The notes under the pieces are model-generated. The model was not told where the DNA came from. It saw only the letters and a list, made by a program, of their open reading frames with translations, and searched no databases. From Streptomyces sp. NBC_01233 (lineage in GTDB: Bacteria > Actinomycetota > Actinomycetes > Streptomycetales > Streptomycetaceae), in assembly GCF_035989305.1 (NCBI RefSeq), contig NZ_CP108514.1:2356501-2420500 (forward strand): a DNA stretch of 64,000 nt, in the 5' to 3' direction. The position numbers were made by a program, and so were the translations under genes. Each line of letters begins with the position of its first letter. The stretch's first letter is position 1. Below, piece by piece: positions 8,206 through 14,798 of the stretch.

Positions 8206-8904
8206 TTATGTCTGCGGGACGGCGCAGGCCCCGTCGGGCTCGCACGCCTCGGCCCCGACGGCCGGCTCCTCGATCTCGCGTCCGGCCCACGCCTGCTCCA
8301 GGGCCCGGGTGAACACCTCGGCCGGCTGCCCGCCGGAGATTCCGTAGCGGCGGTCGAGGACGAAGAACGGCACGGCGTTGGCGCCCAGCTCGGCGGCCTC
8401 GCGCTCGTCGACCCGGACCTCGGCGGCGTAGGCGGAGTCGTCGGCGAGCACGGCGCGCGCCTCGGCCTCCTCCAGCCCGGCCTCGACGGCGAGCGCGACC
8501 AGCACCTCGGGGTCGAAGACGGAGCGCTCCTCGCCGAAGTTGGCCTGGTAGGCGAGGTCGAGCAGTTCCTCCTGCCGGCCGCGGGCACCGGCGAGGTGCA
8601 GCAGTCGGTGGATGTCGAAGGTGTTGCCGTGGTCGCGGCCGTCGGTCCGGTACGCCAGCCCCTCGGCGCGGGCGCTGGCCGCGACGTGCTCCTCCATGCC
8701 GCGCGCCTCGTCGAGGGTGCGGCCGTACTTCTTGGCGAGCATCTCCACGACGGGAGCGGTGACCCCCTTGGCACCGCCCGGGTCGAGCTCGAAGGACCGG
8801 AACACGACCTCCACCTCGTCACGGTGCGCGAACCCGGCCAGTCCCTTCGTGAAACGGGCCTTGCCGATGTAGCACCAGGGGCAGGCGTGGACGAACGGAG
8901 CCAT
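8206..8904 (-). CDS. DsbA/FrnE-family thiol oxidoreductase, 3' part with element-supplied start (split gene)
   Basis: The reading frame keeps the CPWCYIGK active site and the rest of a DsbA-family protein (RSFELDP, GNTFDIHRLLHLA, GANAVPFFVLDRRYGISGGQP, where VPFF is the cis-Pro loop). The normal first strand is missing: before the CPWC the frame reads MAPFVHA from inside the inserted element. The native first 11 codons (MRVEIWSDIAC) are at 17988-18020. Joining the parts through GCAGGCG gives 235 residues in frame. In the integrated state an ATG at 8904 would give 232 residues still containing CPWC, with only a weak upstream AGG. The native promoter is now 9 kb away, so expression is doubtful. 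Confidence 0.85.
   Translation of the reverse strand: MAPFVHACPWCYIGKARFTKGLAGFAHRDEVEVVFRSFELDPGGAKGVTAPVVEMLAKKYGRTLDEARGMEEHVAASARAEGLAYRTDGRDHGNTFDIHRLLHLAGARGRQEELLDLAYQANFGEERSVFDPEVLVALAVEAGLEEAEARAVLADDSAYAAEVRVDEREAAELGANAVPFFVLDRRYGISGGQPAEVFTRALEQAWAGREIEEPAVGAEACEPDGACAVPQT
8881..8887. other. attL core
   Basis: GCAGGCG is shared exactly with 17988-17994. To its left is chromosomal sequence (the DsbA gene body), to its right element sequence. On the coding strand the core covers the Ala and first Cys codons of the CPWC motif. Confidence 0.85.
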
Positions 8905-8921
8905 ACCACGCCTGACCTGCG
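8888..8921. other. Right arm of reconstructed attP
   Basis: Bases 8888-8905 are the inverted match (15 of 18) of 17967-17984 across the core. Bases 8912-8921 (CTGACCTGCG) are the exact inverse of 17942-17951. Such arms are typical binding sites for large serine integrases. Confidence 0.75.
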
Positions 8922-8984
8922 AAAACGCACGTGCTGGAAACCGTCGCTCTCCACTAAGGCCGAGAGAAGAACTCTTCGATCCTG

Positions 8985-9182
8985 ACGGGTGAGGAGGGGG
9001 AAGCAACCTCCGCTCTCCCTAACTAAGTAGAGGGGCGGAGGAGTTTTGTTCTCCGTGAGCCTGTGGAGGGATGGGCAACCTCCGCCCTCCACAGGCAAGG
9101 GGGGCAACCTCCGCTCCCTACCTAAACCGGGGGCCGAGCGACCCTTCCTTCCCACGGGGGGAGGCAAGCCCTGCCCTCCACT
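8985..9182. repeat. G-rich hairpin/direct-repeat array between attL and the integrase gene
   Basis: The motif GGCAACCTCCGC-N-CTCC recurs around 9001-9020, 9073-9090 and 9103-9118, with a looser copy near 9167-9181. One copy sits in a perfect 10-bp stem (9061-9070 pairing with 9085-9094, loop 14). A smaller CGGAG/CTCCG stem lies near 9036-9055. The open + frame through it reads as low-complexity Pro/Gly and is not convincing protein. Together with flanking bases this accounts for the gene-free stretch 8905-9249. Function unknown; integrase or regulator binding, or a structured leader, are possible. Confidence 0.6.
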
Positions 9183-9249
9183 GATACCAGGACCAGGGCA
9201 CCAGCCATGCGAGCAGCAGACTCAGGAGGTGGTCACCTTCGGCGAACGG

Positions 9250-10938
9250 ATGACCATGGAACGCGACGACCTCACCACGCTGCGCTCACTCGGATTCAAA
9301 GACGACGAGTTGCGGGAACTGGGGCTTTGGAAGCCTGCTACAGGCGCCCCCTCCGAGCTGGCAGAGATGTACGTGCGCCGGAGCAAGAAGAAAGACACCC
9401 TCACTTCCCTGCGACAGCAGGTAAGGGAAATGTGCGGCCATGCTCGCAGCGAGAACAAGACCATTCGCCATCTGTGGTTTGAGCAGCGGAGCGCCAGTAA
9501 GGCGAGCGTGCGACGCGAGGAATTCGAGAAGTCCACGGGGGCAGTGACTGACGGACTCTCCAAGACGCTTTACGTCTACAAGACCAGCCGACTTTCGCGC
9601 CGAGGAATGGGGCAGGTTGGTCTATTGCTGGACGAGTTCGATGCACGGAAGGCACGAATATGTGTGACGGCAGAGCGGATCGACTCGTCCAAATCGCGCA
9701 TGATCCTTGCCATTCTCTCGGAGCAAGCACGAGAGCAGGCCGCAGACATTGCCCAGTTCGCGAAGCTGAGCATCACAGCGAACAAGGCCGAGGGTAAGTG
9801 GACGGGCGGAGTAGCGCCGTACGGCCTCTATTCGCCCAAGGGTTCCGGCAAGCTAGCCCGCAACCCGAAGGAGTATCCGACCGCCCGACGAATTGCCGTC
9901 TACTTGCTCAATCGCATGACTCCGGCCTGGATAGCGAACAAGCTGAATGGGGAAGCGCTGCTCACACGACACGGTCGCAAGTGGACAGACTCGGGAATCA
10001 TCAGCCTTGCGCACTCTGTCACGTGGGCCGGCCTCGTTGCCAACCGAGAAAGGATGAAGGACAAGCACGGAAACGAACTCGACAAGTACCATCGGGGAGG
10101 AACACCGCTGCTCGACAAAAAGGGGCACCCGATCTCCTTGGGCGAGGGCGTTATCTCTTTCTCCGAGCACGTCAAGATTTCCCGCATCCTTGCCGACCGC
10201 GCCCAGCCCGGAACAACCATTGGAGACCGCTCCCGAGGGAAGCACGAGATAGTCGCTATCCTCACGGACATTCTTCGCTGCGGACGCTGCAAGGGACCGA
10301 TGGAAAACGGCGGAATCAATTACCGCTGTCAGGCTCGGCAACGACAGGGCGAATCATCGTGCAAGGGAATTTCAACCGACCGCGCCAGGATCGACAAAGA
10401 GATAGCCGGGCTATGGGAAACCCACATTCTCAGCCTCTCCCCGGAGTCAGATGTCATCCACGCAATCGCCCGCAAGTGGCTCGACTACAAGGACCCCGCA
10501 AAGGAGAAGCGAAAGCAGGAAGTGACCGCAGCGCTGGAAAGCGCGGCATCACGAGAACTTAAGCTCCAAAAAGAGTTCTTCCTTGGGGGCGGGATGAACG
10601 AAACCCTTTACGATTCACTACGACGTGAACTCTCAGAGCAGATATCGGCAATGAAGGCTGAGCTAAAGGAACTGGCGAAGAGTGCCGACCTAACCACGCT
10701 CGTTCACCCCGAACCCTTGGCTCTGCTGTGGGAAGGTGCAGGCGCCAGCGGTCAGCGAGCGCTGCTGCGGGCAGCGATGCGAAAGATTATCCTGAGTCCT
10801 CCGAAAGGTCGCGGGGATCGCACACCGCTCCACAAGCGCCTGGAAATTGACTGGATAGACAAAGCTGCTGGCGAGACTCCGCTAGACAAGGCCTTTGCTC
10901 ACGTCGAGAAATCCAGGATTAAGCGCACAGCCGCATAG
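9250..10938 (+). CDS. int: Large serine recombinase (integrase)
   Basis: The 562-residue protein catalyses attP x attB recombination. The catalytic-domain start (EMYVRRSKKKDTLTSLRQQ) contains the nucleophilic Ser. KTSRLSRRGMGQ and a long E helix (SEQAREQAADIAQFAKL) follow. The recombinase domain runs from about residue 185, a zinc ribbon has the pairs CGRCKGPM and CQARQRQGESSC, and a coiled-coil region (Glu/Lys-rich, about 420-490) precedes the C-terminus. These are the hallmarks of phiC31/Bxb1-type integrases. The start is uncertain: ATGs at 9250 and 9256 lie 19-25 bases after a perfect AGGAGGT (9224-9230), an unusual distance. A strong terminator follows the gene. Confidence 0.93.
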   Translation: MTMERDDLTTLRSLGFKDDELRELGLWKPATGAPSELAEMYVRRSKKKDTLTSLRQQVREMCGHARSENKTIRHLWFEQRSASKASVRREEFEKSTGAVTDGLSKTLYVYKTSRLSRRGMGQVGLLLDEFDARKARICVTAERIDSSKSRMILAILSEQAREQAADIAQFAKLSITANKAEGKWTGGVAPYGLYSPKGSGKLARNPKEYPTARRIAVYLLNRMTPAWIANKLNGEALLTRHGRKWTDSGIISLAHSVTWAGLVANRERMKDKHGNELDKYHRGGTPLLDKKGHPISLGEGVISFSEHVKISRILADRAQPGTTIGDRSRGKHEIVAILTDILRCGRCKGPMENGGINYRCQARQRQGESSCKGISTDRARIDKEIAGLWETHILSLSPESDVIHAIARKWLDYKDPAKEKRKQEVTAALESAASRELKLQKEFFLGGGMNETLYDSLRRELSEQISAMKAELKELAKSADLTTLVHPEPLALLWEGAGASGQRALLRAAMRKIILSPPKGRGDRTPLHKRLEIDWIDKAAGETPLDKAFAHVEKSRIKRTAA

Positions 10939-10954
10939 CCCACAATCCCCAAAC

Positions 10955-10993
10955 AGGAAGCCCCGGAAGGCCAGGCGGTCACCGGGGCTTCCT
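10955..10993 (+). terminator. Rho-independent-type terminator after integrase
   Basis: A 12-bp perfect stem (AGGAAGCCCCGG at 10955-10966 with CCGGGGCTTCCT at 10982-10993) has a 15-base loop. It begins 17 bases after the integrase stop and separates integrase transcription from downstream genes. Confidence 0.85.
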
Positions 10994-11030
10994 TCTGCCC
11001 ATAATCAATTGCGATATCAGCGAGGCACGA

Positions 11031-11312
11031 ATGCCAAACCAAAGGCTTATGGCCCTTCTACGCCGCGCAGACGCGGCAGCGCGAGAGCTTGCCCGCTTGC
11101 GCCACCTGGACACCGCCGAGGTGCGATCCCTCATCAGCGACACCCTGAATGCCGCTGAGGGCCTCTCCGGGCCCCCCAACTGCGGACGCCCGGCGTGCAC
11201 CAACGACGTGCCCTACGGGGGCCGTGGGCGCCGTCCCCTGTACTGCTCCCGTAGTTGCCGAGACTGGGCCGCCCGGAGCGCCCGACAGCGGGTCGAGAGG
11301 GGCAAGGAGTGA
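11031..11312 (+). CDS. Small protein with Cys-rich zinc-finger-like C-terminus
   Basis: The 93-residue protein has a helical, Arg/Ala-rich N-terminal half (about 1-45) and a candidate treble-clef or zinc-ribbon half: CGRPAC, then PLYCSRSC followed by a basic tail. The spacing resembles small nucleic-acid-binding proteins found in actinomycete mobile elements. It lies just after the integrase terminator and could be a DNA-binding accessory such as a directionality factor, but that is a guess from position and size only. Confidence 0.65.
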   Translation: MPNQRLMALLRRADAAARELARLRHLDTAEVRSLISDTLNAAEGLSGPPNCGRPACTNDVPYGGRGRRPLYCSRSCRDWAARSARQRVERGKE

Positions 11313-11333
11313 TGGGGTGTTGATTTACATCAG

Positions 11334-11356
11334 TTTTTTAGTAGCACGTAAAAAAA
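11334..11356. repeat. AT inverted repeat TTTTTTA / TAAAAAA
   Basis: TTTTTTA (11334-11340) and TAAAAAA (from 11349) flank eight bases (GTAGCACG). Such a tract is very unusual in a Streptomyces background and could be a terminator, a promoter UP-type region or a nucleoid-protein site. Confidence 0.6.
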
Positions 11357-11524
11357 TATAGAAGAAGAGGGATCGATGCCACAGTCAGCACCGCGTCACA
11401 GCTCATCAGCATCGGCCAGACCGCAGGCAGCGCGTCCAGGGCTGGCGGGTCGGCCACCTCCAGTACTGGAAGCCACACCTACTCCGAGTGCTAGTCCAAC
11501 AACCACATGACGTCATGCCGTTCG

Positions 11525-11553
11525 TCCCCCTTGACGAGTCACGGGGGATTTTT
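11525..11553 (+). terminator. Terminator-like hairpin with T5 tail directly before a start codon
   Basis: TCCCCC (11525-11530) pairs with GGGGGA (11543-11548), followed by TTTTT. The candidate ATG at 11555 comes right after, so the hairpin could end upstream transcription or act as a leader switch: its 3' arm could also serve as a ribosome binding site. Confidence 0.65.
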
Positions 11554-11581
11554 CATGCCCAAACAGAAAGATGGAGTGATC

Positions 11582-11818
11582 GTGAACGACAGTCTTAACC
11601 GATACGCCTTCCTGGATCGAAAGCGCAACAAGGAACAGAACCGCGCTGAGGCATGGAAGCGGGATGAAGCGATGGAGCGGATTGCGTCTATCCGTTCATC
11701 CAACCCGGATCTCTATGACCGCATGGGGCCGATGGTCCACATGAGCCTTGGTCACTACGAGAACGACAAGAAGATCGCCGCACAGTACGGGCGCGACGTA
11801 AACAAGGGTGGTAAGTGA
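11582..11818 (+). CDS. Hypothetical small helical phage-type protein
   Basis: The product is charged and mostly helical (KRNKEQNRAEAWKRDEAMERI). I do not recognise the family. Two starts are possible. The GTG at 11582 has a GGAG a few bases upstream (78 residues). The ATG at 11555 uses the 3' arm of the hairpin as binding site (87 residues). Its stop overlaps the start of the next gene, so the two are probably translated together. Position before HNH and TerS genes suggests phage origin. Confidence 0.6.
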   Translation: MNDSLNRYAFLDRKRNKEQNRAEAWKRDEAMERIASIRSSNPDLYDRMGPMVHMSLGHYENDKKIAAQYGRDVNKGGK

Positions 11819-12318
11819 GTATGTCTACTGAGATCGAGAAGGCCGCTGCACAGGTCGCCAAGCTGCGAGCGCAGGCGGAAAAGGTGTCGGGTCCGCTTGC
11901 GGATGCCGAAGCGCTGTTGCAGGCAGCGGAGGAATCCGAGTCCGCTCGACGTGCTGAGCGTGCGACGGACTACAACCGTGAGGTAGTCGCGACGTACCGG
12001 GAGCGGGCGGAGGGGGCTGCCAGTTCCGGTCACGCTGCCCGGGAACGGTTCCTCGCTGCGCTGTCCGCTGAGCCGTGGTTCGCTGCCTACGTTGAATACC
12101 GCGCCGCCCGGCACAAGCGTGGACATGTGCTGACTGAGGCGCAGCGGGCGCAGTCCGCATTGGGTGAGGTATCGACTGTTCCTGAACAGCGTTGGTATGA
12201 CGCACGCCTATTGGAAGACATCGTGTCGAACGCTGACAAGAAGGCTGAGGAATTGGCTATCGAGTTCGACCAGGAGTTGAGCGATAAGCGCGACGCCTAC
12301 ATTTCGGGGACCGACTGA
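11815..12318 (+). CDS. Hypothetical coiled-coil protein
   Basis: This 167-residue, Ala/Glu/Arg-rich protein is predicted almost wholly helical, with heptad-like character over the first 70 residues (IEKAAAQVAKLRAQAEKVSG). It overlaps the previous gene by four bases (GTGA); the ATG at 11821 is an alternative start. It is reminiscent of scaffold- or head-associated small phage proteins, but no family is recognised. Part of a compact small-gene operon leading to HNH and TerS. Confidence 0.6.
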   Translation: MSMSTEIEKAAAQVAKLRAQAEKVSGPLADAEALLQAAEESESARRAERATDYNREVVATYRERAEGAASSGHAARERFLAALSAEPWFAAYVEYRAARHKRGHVLTEAQRAQSALGEVSTVPEQRWYDARLLEDIVSNADKKAEELAIEFDQELSDKRDAYISGTD

Positions 12319-12320
12319 TC

Positions 12321-12584
12321 ATGGCTGTTGACGCGCTCGATCCAGGTCCGGAAGGGAACTTCCCGCACTTCCCTCGTGATGTCATGGGTCGTCCGGTGTG
12401 GTCCGATGCTCCGACAGGTCTTCCAGTGGTGAACGGTGGGGCACCTATGCCGCGCGGGATTCAGCGAATGAAGGACCCTGAGCATCCGGGCCGGCTGGTG
12501 ACTGTGGACGTCACGCCCCGGCATCCGAACGGGGAGCCGATCAATCCGCCCGTAACCTCTCCGAGGGCGGGCGATGCGACGTAA
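12321..12584 (+). CDS. Hypothetical protein, phage-associated
   Basis: This 87-residue Pro/Gly-rich protein has no predicted membrane segment or known motif (HPGRLVTVDVTPRHPNGEP may form a small beta hairpin). It starts two bases after the preceding stop and overlaps the next gene by 11 bases, so it belongs to the same operon. No function can be assigned. Confidence 0.55.
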   Translation: MAVDALDPGPEGNFPHFPRDVMGRPVWSDAPTGLPVVNGGAPMPRGIQRMKDPEHPGRLVTVDVTPRHPNGEPINPPVTSPRAGDAT

Positions 12585-12828
12585 TCCGGAAGGCATGCCG
12601 AATATTCCGCACTCTGCCCACTCAGTGGACGGCAGGGCTGATTGGAGCGATATTCGCCGCAGATTCCTCGGCATGTATCCAGCGTGTCAGGTATGCAGCG
12701 AGGAGCGGGCCGAGCTGGTGCAGCACTTCCCCCGGACTCGGGAGCAGCTAATAGGGAATGGGATACCCCACCCGGATGCACCAGTTCACCTCCGGGGCAT
12801 CTGTGCATTCTGTTACTTCACGGCATGA
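12574..12828 (+). CDS. HNH-like protein, shortened paralogue of the next gene
   Basis: The 84 residues match the C-terminal half of the downstream HNH protein. SDIRRRFLGMYPACQVC aligns with its RVRRAYLYRNPWCLLC, and HFPRTREQLIGNGIPHPD with HFPLSRRQLVAQGVSDPD. It ends after the second Cys pair (CAFCYFTA), without the His-Asn segment (CHNRETAK) that completes the HNH site in the neighbour. It also lacks the N-terminal CxxxxC zinc segment. This looks like a tandem duplication in which this copy has lost nuclease residues. A DNA-binding or regulatory role, or simple decay, are possible. Confidence 0.7.
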   Translation: MRRNPEGMPNIPHSAHSVDGRADWSDIRRRFLGMYPACQVCSEERAELVQHFPRTREQLIGNGIPHPDAPVHLRGICAFCYFTA

Positions 12829-12840
12829 GATCGGAGAATA

Positions 12841-13215
12841 ATGCCTCGTAAGCCCCGCCCCCCTTGCTCCGTCCCCGGGTGCCCCGAGTTGACCACTGGT
12901 GGCCGCTGTGAGGCTCACCGCCGCGAGGCCGAGCAACAGCGCGAGAGTACCGCCGAGCGGGGCTATGCGACGCGTTGGCAGCGTGTTCGGCGCGCTTACC
13001 TGTACCGCAATCCGTGGTGTCTGCTGTGCGGTCGCATGGCGACGGTTGCCGACCATTTCCCGCTGTCTCGCAGGCAGTTGGTTGCGCAAGGGGTGTCCGA
13101 TCCGGACGCGTCGCATCGTTTGCGTCCGCTGTGCACGCAGTGTCACAACCGCGAGACCGCTAAGCGTCAACCGGGCGGTTGGGCAGCGGCAAATGTGAGG
13201 CCAATTCGGTCATAG
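12841..13215 (+). CDS. HNH endonuclease (phage packaging type)
   Basis: This 124-residue protein has an N-terminal zinc segment (CSVPGCPELTTGGRCEAH) and an HNH domain: LYRNPWCLLCG, VADHFPLSR with the first His, LRPLCTQCHNRETAKR with the Asn/His end. Such small HNH proteins sit next to terminase genes in many cos-type phages and are needed for terminase cleavage. Here the terminase small subunit follows after 128 bases, matching that order, but the large subunit is absent. Confidence 0.85.
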   Translation: MPRKPRPPCSVPGCPELTTGGRCEAHRREAEQQRESTAERGYATRWQRVRRAYLYRNPWCLLCGRMATVADHFPLSRRQLVAQGVSDPDASHRLRPLCTQCHNRETAKRQPGGWAAANVRPIRS

Positions 13216-13343
13216 TTCGCGCCCTACCAGGGGGGTATCCCTCTATCCTTCCGCCATTGATCGACAGGGAGACAAGAAACTCGCACCGGTGCAGCGCAAG
13301 AATTTGGAAACCCGAACCAGGGGCAAAACAGGAATGAGAATGT

Positions 13344-13841
13344 ATGGCCGACAGATACAGGCCGAAGTCAGCAGTTCAGCGGGCGCGGGAAGGGAACCCT
13401 TCAAAGACCCCGATTAAGGAAGGCGTGATCGTTCCCCGGGCCATCCTCGCCGAGCCGGACTGGTCCGAGATTTTCAAGTCCTCGCCCGATCCCGCTGTCG
13501 AGCCGGCGAACGTCCGGTGCCGTGCGGTCGCGTCGGAGGAGTGGCGGCGCATCGTCCCGATCCTCGAAGTGGCAGCAGGCATCGGCGAGGTGGACCACAC
13601 CACGGTCAAGGACCTGTGCGTGTGCGTCGCCCGGATCGACCAGGCGGAGCGGGACCTATCCGAGCGCGGGCTCATCGTGACCGCCGAGCGTGGAACCGTG
13701 AAGAACGGGGCCGCGACTATCGCAGGCCAGTACCGGACCCAACTTTCCCGCTACATCCGTGAGTTGGGGCTCTCGCCGAGTGCGCGAACCAGCATCACCC
13801 TGCCGGAATCCGAGGAAGACGACTCGGACGTCTGGGACTAG
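13344..13841 (+). CDS. terS: Phage terminase small subunit (P27-like)
   Basis: This 165-residue protein has the layout of P27-family small terminases: basic N-terminus (ADRYRPKSAVQRAREGNPSK), a helical core (EEWRRIVPILEVAAGIGEVD, then CVCVARIDQAERDL) and GRYIREL-like C-terminal part (QLSRYIRELGLSPSART). Small terminases recognise the packaging site and hand DNA to the large subunit. None is encoded here. In satellites such as SaPIs, a private TerS redirects a helper phage's packaging machine to satellite DNA, so this gene is the main reason to suspect a satellite. AGGAA upstream supports the ATG start. Confidence 0.85.
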   Translation: MADRYRPKSAVQRAREGNPSKTPIKEGVIVPRAILAEPDWSEIFKSSPDPAVEPANVRCRAVASEEWRRIVPILEVAAGIGEVDHTTVKDLCVCVARIDQAERDLSERGLIVTAERGTVKNGAATIAGQYRTQLSRYIRELGLSPSARTSITLPESEEDDSDVWD

Positions 13842-14022
13842 CTCAGGCGGCAACCTCACTACAGAGCCACCGTGCTCGTCTCCCTTCAGCGGGCGGCGGG
13901 TGCGGGGGCTTTCGCGCGCCCTCACTCCTCAACTTCCCTGGCTGGTTGCCCTCTTGACGCTGCCAGTCGTGCGGGTGATGGTCGTGCAATCAGGTGTAAC
14001 CCCCTCGCTGCGGGAGGTAGTC
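13842..14022. other. Intergenic region with candidate promoter
   Basis: TTGACG at 13954-13959 and a weak GATGGT 17 bases further are a possible promoter for the 14023 gene. No gene is seen. It ends with the motif listed at 13983-14000. Confidence 0.4.
13983..14000 (+). promoter_or_regulatory. Shared promoter motif, copy 1 (CGTGCAATC-N2-GTGTAAC)
   Basis: Identical in 16 defined positions and spacing to 15652-15669. Both precede a GGGAGGT/GGAGGGG ribosome site and a small operon. Likely operator or promoter element used by the element's own regulator. Confidence 0.6.
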
Positions 14023-14271
14023 ATGGCCCTAGTGTTCATCGCGAAGGACCCCGATACGGATGAGCGAAACTGCCCGACCGTGTGGGTCGACGTGGAAGCG
14101 GAAGAGATGCTGTTCCAAGGGTGGAAGCCTGATGAGGCGAGGTTGGCCGAGTGCCTGCTGACTGGCCCCATCCCGGACAGCGAAGCAGTGGTCCGGCTGC
14201 CCCTGCGCATGGTGGCCGCTATCAGGAAGGCGTGCGATGAAGCAGAGCGGGCCGGTGTTCGACTTCGATGA
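14023..14271 (+). CDS. Hypothetical protein, element-associated
   Basis: The 82-residue acidic protein begins ALVFIAKDPDTDERNCPTVWVD and ends in a helical segment. GGGAGGT at 14012-14018 sets the ATG at 14023. It overlaps the DUF6879 gene by 35 bases, so the two are coupled. Similar short proteins accompany DUF6879 and XRE-DUF5753 genes in Streptomyces, but the role is unknown. No catalytic motif seen. Confidence 0.65.
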   Translation: MALVFIAKDPDTDERNCPTVWVDVEAEEMLFQGWKPDEARLAECLLTGPIPDSEAVVRLPLRMVAAIRKACDEAERAGVRLR

Positions 14272-14767
14272 GGTGCTAGCTCGTAGCACCCGCTCCGCTG
14301 TGCATCTTGAGATGCGCGACTCCTACGCGGTGGACAACGAGACGGGCCGCTACGCCGAGTGGAAGGCGGGTAAGCGCCACGACCCGGATGACCGCCCATC
14401 GTGGTGGCGCCCGTGGCACTCGCTCGTCACTGAGACCGTGGCGCGAGGCGTTGTGGTCCGCCGGGCCCGGATCGTCTCCGAGCCGGTTTCGGAGTACATC
14501 CGGTTCGAGTACGACGGCACGTTCATGAACGTGGCAGCAGGCGAGCTTGTGCGCTGGCTCCCGCGACGGCAGTCGTCCGACCTGGCCTTGCCCGGTAACG
14601 ACTTCTGGGTATTCGACGGCGGAATCGTTCGCTTCGGCCACTTCTCAGGAGATGGCGAGTACCTGGGCGAGGAGTGGACGGAAGCACCCGCCGTTGCCGA
14701 GCTGTGCTCGTCAGCTTTTGAGGCGGTGTGGCGACGCGCTACGCCACACGAGGATTTCAAGGTCTGA
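14237..14767 (+). CDS. DUF6879-family protein
   Basis: This 176-residue protein fits the DUF6879 pattern: FDEVLARSTRSAVHLEMRDSY at the N-terminus, central GVVVRRARIVSEPVSEYIRFEY, and DLALPGNDFWVFDGGIVRFGHF. The family is confined largely to actinomycetes and usually sits beside XRE-type DUF5753 regulators, as here. Its biochemical role is unknown; the pair has been viewed as toxin-antitoxin-like or signalling. AGGAAGG precedes the start. A palindrome lies inside the 5' end (14272-14290). Confidence 0.8.
   Translation: MKQSGPVFDFDEVLARSTRSAVHLEMRDSYAVDNETGRYAEWKAGKRHDPDDRPSWWRPWHSLVTETVARGVVVRRARIVSEPVSEYIRFEYDGTFMNVAAGELVRWLPRRQSSDLALPGNDFWVFDGGIVRFGHFSGDGEYLGEEWTEAPAVAELCSSAFEAVWRRATPHEDFKV
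14272..14290. promoter_or_regulatory. 19-bp palindrome, candidate operator
   Basis: GGTGCTA-GCTCG-TAGCACC is a perfect 7-bp inverted repeat within the start of the DUF6879 gene. Its CTAGCT core also occurs at 14791-14798 (before the regulator gene) and at 15675-15682 (before the cargo operon). Confidence 0.45.
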
Positions 14768-14798
14768 CAACTCGATTCGCAACCTGGATAGCTAGCTC

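Larger units (their letters stand above)
11313..11554. other. AT-rich non-coding stretch of the element
   Basis: It begins with an AT-rich tract (11320-11360) and contains a possible 44-codon ORF (ATG 11376, preceded by AGAAGAGGG; Ser/Pro/Ala-rich product) with no recognisable feature. A terminator-like hairpin at 11525 closes the stretch. I cannot assign a protein function here. It may hold a promoter or a small RNA. Confidence 0.45.

Noticed and set aside
9046..9249. N-terminal extension of the integrase back to 9046
   Set aside because: Low-complexity Pro/Gly sequence over the repeat array, unlike any serine integrase; the Shine-Dalgarno site lies downstream of it.
11344..11500. Second frame through 11344-11500 ending in a Tyr-Ser-Glu-Cys segment
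   Set aside because: It has no start codon and no recognisable domain; could be a gene remnant but cannot be supported.
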